From positions 1-5,456 of the forward strand of contig JAIENH010000764.1 of the NCBI GenBank assembly GCA_019751475.1: a stretch of DNA of 5,456 nt, in the 5' to 3' direction. The stretch's first letter is position 1, and every line of letters starts with the position of its first letter. This document shows positions 1-4,821 of this stretch, one piece after another. Made by a program: the position numbers and the translations under genes. A model generated the notes under the pieces. That model worked only from the letters and a program-made list of their open reading frames with translations. It was not told where the DNA came from and did no database searches. This DNA is from Cyclobacteriaceae bacterium (GTDB lineage: Bacteria; Bacteroidota; Bacteroidia; Cytophagales; Cyclobacteriaceae).

Positions 1-223
1 ACAAAATACATAGCTCGCCTTCAAACCAAAACTCTCCAAGCAGCATTTTTGGAATTGGGCGGGTCTTTGCCTGTGCCATCCAGACATTAGCTTCCATTAC
101 TGTAAACATTCCCTTGCTTGCTTTAGCTTCGTTGCCTTGCTTAATCAGTAGTTCTGTTTCGGCCTTAATTTCCTCCACACCGATATGGAATTTCTCAAAC
201 TCAAAATTTGGTTTCAGTTCCAT
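1..223 (-). CDS. N-terminal fragment of a probable AAA/RepA-like ATPase, cut by the left window edge
   Basis: This frame is open from an ATG at 221-223 to the left edge without a stop, giving 74 residues (it begins MELKPNFEFEKF). The last stretch contains PIPKMLLGEFWFEGELCIL (residues 56-74). In RepA-like/AAA_25 ATPases of Bacteroidota islands, a segment of this kind (GEFW.EGE.CIL) comes directly before the Walker A P-loop, which would lie just outside the window. If so, the protein is a RecA-fold ATPase, probably a helicase-type replication or maintenance factor of the element. The start follows the stop of the preceding HTH gene by one base (TGATATG), so translational coupling is likely. 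No ATP-binding motif is visible here; the family call comes from remembered similarity and gene context. The frame was too incomplete to appear as a full ORF, but it is clearly coding. Confidence 0.62.
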   Translation of the reverse strand, partial: MELKPNFEFEKFHIGVEEIKAETELLIKQGNEAKASKGMFTVMEANVWMAQAKTRPIPKMLLGEFWFEGELCIL

Positions 224-224
224 A

Positions 225-524
225 TCAAAGGAGTCTTAGTTGGTTTGACTTTGGAGCTAAATCGGGATTGGAAGTCCAAGCGATAACCCTTGGATATTTG
301 GTAACGTTACACCGTCTTTTATTGACCGCGAACAATCTGTTTTGTAATCTCAAGGTTCGACAGTAGCGGCAAATGCTCTCACGCATTACGCCCGTTTCTC
401 TATCGACTTCTTTCATCGTTTTAGGACTTTCGTAAAAGGCGAGGTAAACCTTCCTTAGTTGGGCTTTATGACTATCTTTGCCTTGCGAGTTCAAAGAATC
501 ATTTGGAGGTAAGGTGTTTTTCAT
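225..524 (-). CDS. Small helix-turn-helix DNA-binding protein (99 aa)
   Basis: A 99-residue basic protein. Residues 1-21 look disordered and polar. Residues 22-65 read as a helix, then a helix-turn-helix (TMKEVDRETGVMRESICRYCRTLR, split here as residues 36-49 and 50-59), followed by a short beta-wing-like segment (residues 62-82). The tail is polar. The layout resembles small winged-HTH proteins found beside excisionase-like genes in Bacteroidota islands; it lacks enzymatic motifs. Its ATG (522-524) overlaps the stop of the upstream excisionase-like gene by four bases (ATGA), and its TGA is one base from the ATPase start, so the three genes are probably translated as one coupled unit. The likely role is a DNA-binding accessory for replication, excision or regulation of the element. 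The HTH reading is visual and moderately firm; the role is inferred from position. Confidence 0.7.
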   Translation of the reverse strand: MKNTLPPNDSLNSQGKDSHKAQLRKVYLAFYESPKTMKEVDRETGVMRESICRYCRTLRLQNRLFAVNKRRCNVTKYPRVIAWTSNPDLAPKSNQLRLL

Positions 525-868
525 AACGCTTTACCTCTTTTCTTTTTTAGGTACTCATCCGCTTCGCTTGCCAACTCGGCAACGGTCTTCCTTTTGCCCG
601 TCTTTAGCCATTGGTCAATTTCGGATTTGAGAAACCGTAGTTTCTTTGCGCCCTTGTGGCAGGGGATTGCGCCCGTATGCACCCAGCCGTAGGCCGTGGC
701 CTTCGCTGGCTTATCGGGTAGGTAGTTGCAAAGTTCGGTGAGGTCAAACCAACGGTCGGGTTCGGTTTGCTGTTCGCTTTTTTGAGTACCCAAAACTTTT
801 TTAATTGAGTTCTCAATTAAAGTTTCGAGTTCGTTTGGATTAATTTGGGTAATGGTAACTGCTTGCAT
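521..868 (-). CDS. Excisionase-like helix-turn-helix protein (MerR/HTH_17 type)
   Basis: I prefer the ATG at 866-868 (MQAVTITQ, 115 residues). A longer reading from a TTG at 890-892 would add eight residues, but it runs through an inverted repeat that looks regulatory. Residues 1-38 are a polar lead with a short amphipathic helix (about 10-26). Residues 40-90 form an excisionase-family winged helix: WFDLTELCNYL (first helix), a region with TAYGWVHTGAIP (turn and recognition helix), the wing KLRFLKSEID, then QWLKTGK. The C-terminal 25 residues are charged and helical. Proteins of this family bind DNA at attachment sites or promoters and act as recombination directionality factors or regulators. 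The gene lies in the same element as a tyrosine integrase but about 2 kb away. It heads the coupled series that continues into the small HTH gene and the ATPase. Whether it is the true excisionase or a regulator cannot be told from sequence. Confidence 0.8.
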   Translation of the reverse strand: MQAVTITQINPNELETLIENSIKKVLGTQKSEQQTEPDRWFDLTELCNYLPDKPAKATAYGWVHTGAIPCHKGAKKLRFLKSEIDQWLKTGKRKTVAELASEADEYLKKKRGKAL

Positions 869-872
869 TTTT

Positions 873-894
873 CTTTGTGTTTTAACGCACAAAG
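873..894. repeat. Inverted repeat just upstream of the excisionase-like gene
   Basis: The arms CTTTGTG (873-879) and CACAAAG (888-894) are perfectly complementary and separated by eight bases. The repeat lies four bases upstream of the preferred ATG at 868, in the expected 5' leader or promoter of the gene. It could be an operator for autoregulation, or a hairpin controlling access to the start. With only 7-bp arms, chance is possible. Confidence 0.4.
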
Positions 895-914
895 ATTTTC
901 ACACAAACAGGGCA

Positions 915-948
915 TGTACATTTTCGTGTACGTACAATTAAGCGTACA
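915..948. promoter_or_regulatory. Cluster of GTAC motifs upstream of the excisionase-like gene
   Basis: Four GTAC cores occur in 34 bases: TGTACA (915-920), a perfect 10-bp palindrome TGTACGTACA (927-936) holding two, and CGTACA (943-948). The CGTACA at 931-936 and 943-948 are spaced 12 bases apart. The cluster starts in the gap between the 458-residue gene and the excisionase-like gene and overlaps the last codons of the former. It is a reasonable candidate operator or protein-binding array, for instance for the adjacent HTH protein or the integrase. No clear Bacteroidota promoter (TTG, then TAnnTTTG at normal spacing) could be fixed here. Confidence 0.4.
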
Positions 949-2314
949 GATTTTGTTTTGGTGGGTATTTCTTATCAATAAATTCAGATAAGGTTTGACC
1001 AGATTTGTCTTTAATTAAGTTGATTATTTGGTTCTTTACCTTTAGTCGATTTGAAGGGGTATTGCTTGTTAGGAAATTTTGCCTAACTCTATCAGTATAA
1101 TTCAATTTGAATTTAAGGCAAACCTTTCGGCAATAGCTTTCGGCACTTTCGTTTTCATCTTTTGGTAATAGTTGGCTTTCGTTTACAAGATTGCAGAACA
1201 ATCCAATTACTGGGGCTGATATACTTCTTTTCTTTTTTATTGGATTTGGGTTCAACTCGTGGTCACATTTATCAAAATCCTTAAAAGCGTCAGGGTATTC
1301 TTTTCGAATTATTTCAACTTGATTGACTATTCCAGCGTAGTAGCCAACTTTTTTTACCCCTTTGTGAGTTATTACAAGAAATGTAATATTCTCTGTTTTT
1401 ACAATGTTCCAACCGCGATCTCCTTCGTATCCTGAATGAAAATAGTTGATGTGAATATCCCTTACATCATCTTTAGAGTATTTAGAATCAAAATATTTTA
1501 TCCCCTCATTGTAGCCCTCCACGTATGATTGGAGGTAGTCATTACCATTAATATTGGTTTGGGTATTTGTATCCATGTTCGTTGAAGGCAAAGCATCCGA
1601 ACAGAGTATAAAAGCCAGTTTAGGTGAATAAATCTTAACTCTATCGGTTTTGGTGTTAGCTATAAAGTGGCCATTTTCAACTATTATATCCTTTAGTTTT
1701 TCGTAGTCTACCGTGGTTGAGGTTGGTATATCTTCATTTCCAAAGCCTGTTAACCAATATCGGATGTCTTTCTTTGTTTGCCTATCGTAAAAGCCTTTAA
1801 ACAATTGCGGGTGTTTACTTACAATATCTTCGACACGACTAACTATTCCAGAAAAGTACCCTTCTTCCCTAATTGTTTTATGATTTAAATTCACAGGAAA
1901 AAACTTCTTGACCTTTTCCCATCCAATTTTTCCTTCTTTCTCAAATCGAGTATCGTAGTAGTTACTTTTGATAGCAGCAACTAGTTTGTCAATATTGGAA
2001 GATGAGTAGAGTGCCTTAAAATCGTTTTCAAAATAACCAACCCCTTCATTGTAGCCATGAATGAATGTTTTAAGATAAGGCAAACCATCAATTTGAATAT
2101 CTTCCATTGCGTCCATGTTTCTAACACTAACCCTCGAAACGCTAAAGATGTATGCTAAAACAGGTTGGTAAATATTTACACTTTCGTCATCACAATCGAT
2201 ACTAATGTGGCCGTTTTTTTCAATCTCATATTTTGCCAATTTATAAAAGTCGGGAACTTCATTGCCTTCCCAAAATCGGCTCAAAAAGTAAGGCGGGTCA
2301 TGTTCATAGTCCAT
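938..2314 (-). CDS. Hypothetical protein with two tandem internal repeats and a separate C-terminal domain (458 aa)
   Basis: I do not recognise an assigned function. The protein has a short N-terminal lead (MDYEHDPPYFLSRFW) and then two diverged copies of a ~150-residue unit, about residues 23-176 and 204-347. Matching landmarks are NGH (34-36 and 214-216), IYQP/IYSP (48-51 and 228-231), GYNEG..YF (87-95 and 267-275), NYY/NYF (118-120 and 290-292), GW (131-132 and 301-302) and GY(F/Y)xGIVxxVE (152-162 and 324-334). The offset is exactly 180 residues early and 170-172 later. From about residue 360 a lysine-rich linker (KKKR) leads to a mainly helical C-terminal domain with FCNLVNES, CRKVCLKFKLNYTDRVRQNF and a final KKYPPKQNLYA. 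No signal peptide, membrane span or catalytic motif is evident, so it is probably cytoplasmic. It starts 10 bp after the ORF6N gene and is very AT-rich. Similar C-terminal domains occur, as I recall, in uncharacterised Bacteroidota island proteins; that memory is not verified. Confidence 0.85.
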   Translation of the reverse strand: MDYEHDPPYFLSRFWEGNEVPDFYKLAKYEIEKNGHISIDCDDESVNIYQPVLAYIFSVSRVSVRNMDAMEDIQIDGLPYLKTFIHGYNEGVGYFENDFKALYSSSNIDKLVAAIKSNYYDTRFEKEGKIGWEKVKKFFPVNLNHKTIREEGYFSGIVSRVEDIVSKHPQLFKGFYDRQTKKDIRYWLTGFGNEDIPTSTTVDYEKLKDIIVENGHFIANTKTDRVKIYSPKLAFILCSDALPSTNMDTNTQTNINGNDYLQSYVEGYNEGIKYFDSKYSKDDVRDIHINYFHSGYEGDRGWNIVKTENITFLVITHKGVKKVGYYAGIVNQVEIIRKEYPDAFKDFDKCDHELNPNPIKKKRSISAPVIGLFCNLVNESQLLPKDENESAESYCRKVCLKFKLNYTDRVRQNFLTSNTPSNRLKVKNQIINLIKDKSGQTLSEFIDKKYPPKQNLYA

Positions 2315-2324
2315 ATTTTATCTG

Positions 2325-2843
2325 CTATTTACCTCCACTCTTAAACCCTATCCGCCTTCTCTTTTTGAATGTCTCTACCTCCTTGTCTTTTTGAAGTAAG
2401 TAGTTCAGTGCCTCGCCAACATCTTTAAACTGTTTATTGTATCGGGTTTCAAGTTCTTTGAGTTTATCCGATAGCTCTTTGTGTGAGAGAGCATATTGCC
2501 GAATGAAAACAAAGGCTCTCATAACGGCAATATTTACCTGAATGGCTTTTTTGCTTTTTAAAATACTTGAAAGCATTGAAACCCCTTGTTCCGTAAATGC
2601 AAAAGGTGTAGCCGGGCTGAATTTAACGCCTTCGGGTAGCTTATCACAATTTGTGATAAGCTCCTGCCATTCCTTTTTTGTAAGCTGAAACAAAAAGTCG
2701 TTTGGGAAACGGTCAATGTTTCTTTTGACGGCCTGTTTCAATGCCCTGTTTTCAACTTCGTAAAGTTCGGCAAGGTCAAAATCCAACATTACTTTTAGCC
2801 CTCTCACATCATAGATTCTATTTTGGATAGCTTGTAGTTGCAT
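2325..2843 (-). CDS. ORF6N domain-containing DNA-binding protein (172 aa)
   Basis: Residues 5-95 match the ORF6N domain of phage and island proteins: IQNRIYDVRGLKVMLDFDLAELYEV, then ALKQAVKRNIDRFPNDFLFQLT (residues 34-55), the ELITNCDKL segment (61-69), and the signature PFAFTEQGVSMLSSIL (80-95). Residues 96-115 form a further helix (VNIAVMRAFVFIRQ), and 119-160 read as a charged coiled coil ending in a basic tail (KKRRRIGFKSGGK). ORF6N domains are related to KilA-N/Bro-N and are thought to bind DNA; the exact role in bacterial islands is not established. The length is usual for the family. It follows the integrase by 42 bp and precedes the 458-residue gene by 10 bp, on the same strand, so cotranscription with one or both is likely. 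The coding sequence contains a perfect 12-bp-arm palindrome at 2638-2662. Confidence 0.9.
   Translation of the reverse strand: MQLQAIQNRIYDVRGLKVMLDFDLAELYEVENRALKQAVKRNIDRFPNDFLFQLTKKEWQELITNCDKLPEGVKFSPATPFAFTEQGVSMLSSILKSKKAIQVNIAVMRAFVFIRQYALSHKELSDKLKELETRYNKQFKDVGEALNYLLQKDKEVETFKKRRRIGFKSGGK
2638..2662. repeat. 25-bp palindrome inside the ORF6N coding sequence
   Basis: The arms AGCTTATCACAA (2638-2649) and TTGTGATAAGCT (2651-2662) are perfectly complementary around a single central base (2650). On the minus strand it encodes the ELITNCDKL segment of the ORF6N domain. Its length and near-zero spacer resemble a dimer-binding operator more than a terminator hairpin, and there is no following T-run. 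Part of the symmetry may come from the conserved amino acids. Confidence 0.85.
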
Positions 2844-2862
2844 AGGCTCTCTTTAGTTTAAG

Positions 2863-2891
2863 TTTTGAGGTGTTGAAATTGCACCTCAAAA
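2863..2891. repeat. 10-bp perfect inverted repeat spanning the integrase stop codon
   Basis: The arms TTTTGAGGTG (2863-2872) and CACCTCAAAA (2882-2891) flank a 9-base spacer. The integrase stop (TGA, 2886-2888) lies inside one arm, and the repeat fills much of the 42-bp gap before the ORF6N start. As RNA it would form a stable stem between the two genes. It lacks a clean T-run after the stem in either direction, so it is a weak candidate terminator or attenuator; an mRNA-processing hairpin or an ORF6N operator is equally possible. Confidence 0.7.
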
Positions 2892-4061
2892 GTCCAGTTT
2901 TATTTTATCGGCTGCCTCTCGTTTGGTTTGATCTATAATTTTAGCATAGACTTGGGTTGTTTTCAATTCACGATGCCCCAGCATTTTTGAAACGGTGTAA
3001 ATGTCCGTTCCCTTGCTCAACTGCATGGTGGCAAAGGTGTGCCTGAAAGAGTGAAAAGTAATTTCTTTTGTGATACCGGCCAATCCAATCCATTTGGCCA
3101 AATGCTTATTGCCGTATGCTGAATACGTAAGCCCGTCAAATACTTTGTCGACTGGCTCTTTACGTTCACCCAGCAAGCTGTAAGCCTGTTCGGATATTGG
3201 CATCATTTCAATGCCTTTCGTTTTTTGCTGTTTGAATTTTATGAAATAGCCATTGCCTTCAATGTATTCCACCTCGCCCCAAACCAATTTTTCAATATCT
3301 GAAAATCTCAATCCAGTAAGTGCGGAAAACAAGGCCGCTCGTTTCAATAACGGGTTTGCGCAATCTGTTCTTACAAGCGAGTTGAGCTCCTCAATGGTAA
3401 GAAAATTGCGTTGGGTTTCAGCTTGCTGAATGGGTTCGACCTTCGCGTTCAGGTCATAGGTCAAAAGGCCATCTTTGTAAGCCTGTTTCAAAGCTGCTTT
3501 CAGTTTGTTGAAGTAGGAGACAGCCGAATTTTGGGAGAGCGTTGTCTTTTCACTCCGATTGCTTTTTGTGCTTAACAGAAACTCTTTGAAGTCAATGCAA
3601 AATAGTTCGTTTAGATCGGCAAACTTTAATGTACCCTTCGTGAACGTGTTGAGGTAGTTGTAGGCGGAAACCCAATTGTCATGGTTACTGGCTTTACGTT
3701 TATCGGCAAGTGTTTTGAAGTACTCTACAAAGTTTCGCTCGGTTCTCTGTTTTTCTTTCTGCTCCCTGACTTGTTCTTTTTTGTCCCTCTCAATCAATCG
3801 TTTCTCAAGGTCGGTTATCACCTCACTTTCATTGAGTTGCTTATCCCGCTTAAGCCTTATCTGTTCAGCAAGCCGGTAAGTCTCTTTGTTGTGCTGTTTG
3901 TCAACCACTGTTTTAGGTTTGTCAAAGAGGTACATTCCCAAAAACTCCCTGCGGGTAGGTTCGCCTGTTTCGGGGTGCGCTATGGCTGGGTAAAAGTCCA
4001 AGTAAAGACTCTGTCTGTTTCCTGAAATTGGCTTTTGCCTTAGCTTGACTTTAGTGGTCAT
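2886..4061 (-). CDS. Tyrosine recombinase / site-specific integrase of the element (391 aa)
   Basis: A complete integrase that cuts and rejoins DNA at the element's attachment sites through a 3'-phosphotyrosine intermediate. Residues 1-75 look like the beta-rich arm-type DNA-binding domain (SLYLDFYPAI, REFLGMYLFDKP). Residues 75-108 are a long charged helix. Residues 110-205 form the SAM-like core-binding domain (NFVEYFKTLADKR to ALKQAYKDGLL). Residues 218-391 form the catalytic domain. The catalytic set is complete: R252 in ALTGLRFSDIEKL, K280 in QQKTKG, H337 and R340 in FHSFRHTF, H363 in LGHRE, and nucleophile Y372 in TTQVYAKI. Length and order match Bacteroidota integrases with the Arm-binding and SAM-like domains. 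The ATG (4059-4061) follows the stop of the 185-residue gene by one base (TGAAATG), implying coupled translation. No frameshift or missing motif is seen, so it should be active. It is the integrase closest to mnmE and probably marks the right end of the element. Confidence 0.96.
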   Translation of the reverse strand: MTTKVKLRQKPISGNRQSLYLDFYPAIAHPETGEPTRREFLGMYLFDKPKTVVDKQHNKETYRLAEQIRLKRDKQLNESEVITDLEKRLIERDKKEQVREQKEKQRTERNFVEYFKTLADKRKASNHDNWVSAYNYLNTFTKGTLKFADLNELFCIDFKEFLLSTKSNRSEKTTLSQNSAVSYFNKLKAALKQAYKDGLLTYDLNAKVEPIQQAETQRNFLTIEELNSLVRTDCANPLLKRAALFSALTGLRFSDIEKLVWGEVEYIEGNGYFIKFKQQKTKGIEMMPISEQAYSLLGERKEPVDKVFDGLTYSAYGNKHLAKWIGLAGITKEITFHSFRHTFATMQLSKGTDIYTVSKMLGHRELKTTQVYAKIIDQTKREAADKIKLDF

Positions 4062-4062
4062 T

Positions 4063-4620
4063 TCAGTTGGCGTTCAATGTAGATTTCAACTTGATGGCGT
4101 CCCGTGCATTGTGTTTTTCTGCCATTGATTTGCACCATTTTAAGGCAGTTTCTATCTGTTGAAGGTCAAATAGCATGATGTCAAATTCTGATTCGCCTTC
4201 AAAATAGTAATGAGCTTGCTCCGGGGTAAGCTTTTTTAGTATCTCCAATATCGTGCTTACTGATTTCCGATCGGTATATTCTCCCATTAATGCTTCCTGC
4301 GTTAGGTAATCGGCTATTTCAAAATGATTTTGCTCCCTCTTACAACTATAATGTTTGTTCGAGGTCAACTCATTCGGTAGGGTGTTAACTACGTAATTCA
4401 CAAAATAAAACACATCCCTTCGGGGTTCGCTGGGTAGTCGGTTGACTTCTTCGGATTCAGAAAGAAAGGTCTGGAGGTATCTCCAGTTAACATCTAACTG
4501 ATTACTTTCTTTTGAATCGAATACGGCCTGAATGGAGCTTAAGCATGTAAGCTTAATTGTAGTGATCGTGTTGAACGCTTCCTCAATCCGCATCTTTTCA
4601 AGTGCTTTGTTTGTTTCCAT
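4063..4620 (-). CDS. Hypothetical protein coupled to the integrase (185 aa)
   Basis: I do not recognise this protein. I chose the ATG at 4618-4620 (METNKALEKM, 185 residues). The frame can extend to 4716, but those 32 extra residues (MLSFIIRLFIAILYLI...) are encoded by AT-rich DNA containing the GGTACAAA repeat cluster, and they look like a spurious hydrophobic segment rather than a real signal. The protein appears mostly helical and acidic, with no membrane segment, no obvious HTH, and only three scattered cysteines (26, 93, 163). The middle has a hydrophobic stretch (FYFVNYVVNTL, residues 71-81). The C-terminal half has two probable amphipathic helices (121-131 and 147-168). It ends one base before the integrase start, so the two are likely made together. 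Position suggests an accessory to recombination or its regulation; that is inference only. Confidence 0.75.
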   Translation of the reverse strand: METNKALEKMRIEEAFNTITTIKLTCLSSIQAVFDSKESNQLDVNWRYLQTFLSESEEVNRLPSEPRRDVFYFVNYVVNTLPNELTSNKHYSCKREQNHFEIADYLTQEALMGEYTDRKSVSTILEILKKLTPEQAHYYFEGESEFDIMLFDLQQIETALKWCKSMAEKHNARDAIKLKSTLNAN

Positions 4621-4642
4621 AATAAAAGGGTTGGTTGTTAAA

Positions 4643-4681
4643 ATTTGTACCTCGTGAGTAAAGGTACAAATAAGGTACAAA
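4643..4681. repeat. GGTACAAA repeat cluster upstream of the integrase operon (candidate integrase-binding or operator sites)
   Basis: Three copies of one motif occur in 39 bases. ATTTGTACCT (4643-4652) and AGGTACAAAT (4662-4671) form a perfect 10-bp inverted repeat around a 9-base spacer. A third copy, AAGGTACAAA (4672-4681), directly follows the second copy (AAGGTACAAA at 4661-4670) with an 11-bp period, about one helical turn. The cluster is 23 bp upstream of the preferred start of the 185-residue gene, where its promoter should lie, and on the mnmE side of the integrase, where attachment-site arm sequences would be expected. Arm-type sites, core-type sites or a repressor operator would all fit. 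Confidence 0.6.
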
Positions 4682-4803
4682 ATGGCAATAAACAAACGGA
4701 TAATAAATGATAACAAATAGTGCTTCTAAAGCATCATAAAGGCCATCTCTGGAGACTTTAGTACTGTTTTACACCGTGTTTGATATTAGCTTATTTTGGC
4801 CGG

Positions 4804-4821
4804 TTACTTTCCAATACAAAA
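4804..4821 (-). other. Candidate attachment site at the 3' end of mnmE
   Basis: The last 18 bases of mnmE (TTTTGTATTGGAAAGTAA on the minus strand) encode the conserved FCIGK end and stop. The same gene end serves as the insertion site for SGI1-type islands in Enterobacteria, where the repeat is also the final 18 bases of trmE. Here an integrase gene follows after one short gene. No second copy of this sequence was found elsewhere in the window, which is expected if the other end lies further left. The assignment is by analogy only. Confidence 0.35.

Larger units (their letters stand above)
1..4803. mobile_element. Integrated mobile element next to mnmE (one end only)
   Basis: From the mnmE stop leftward everything fits an integrative element: complete tyrosine integrase, excisionase-like protein, second HTH protein, ORF6N protein, a probable RepA-like ATPase, and unrecognised accessory genes. 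All are on one strand and AT-rich compared with mnmE. The right boundary is placed at or near the mnmE 3' end; it could instead lie at the 4643-4681 repeats. The left boundary is outside the window, so size, mobility type and matching attachment repeat are unknown. No conjugation or phage-structural genes are seen here. Confidence 0.75.

Noticed and set aside
683..709. Nested GC-rich inverted repeats (CCAGC/GCTGG around AGGCC/GGCCT)
   Set aside because: They lie in the codons for the conserved HTH segment KPAKATAYGW; the Ala/Gly/Pro codons explain the GC-rich symmetry well enough.
604..816. Minus-strand open frame of 70 residues
   Set aside because: It is a shifted frame inside the excisionase-like gene, which has a clear HTH domain in the other frame.
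225..868. The two small overlapping genes as a toxin-antitoxin pair
   Set aside because: Both carry DNA-binding HTH domains and neither shows a toxin motif; excisionase-like plus accessory HTH is the better reading.
3676..4025. Two overlapping plus-strand open frames (3676-3879 and 3681-4025)
   Set aside because: They lie fully inside the integrase gene in antisense; their Leu/Ser/Phe-rich translations are what the Lys/Glu/Arg-rich integrase linker gives in reverse. No independent support.
4621..4716. Hydrophobic 32-residue N-terminal extension of the 185-residue protein, resembling a signal or membrane anchor
   Set aside because: It is encoded by AT-rich intergenic DNA that includes the GGTACAAA array. 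A good ATG at 4618-4620 begins a normal soluble protein; the hydrophobicity follows from T-rich codons.
4721..4733. Short hairpin TGCTT-CTA-AAGCA as an mnmE terminator
   Set aside because: The stem is only 5 bp with a 3-base loop and the following sequence is not a clean T-run; too weak to call.
4621..4803. A tRNA or other RNA gene beside mnmE serving as integration target
   Set aside because: No cloverleaf, T-loop (GTTCGANTC-like) or CCA end can be made out in this AT-rich gap.
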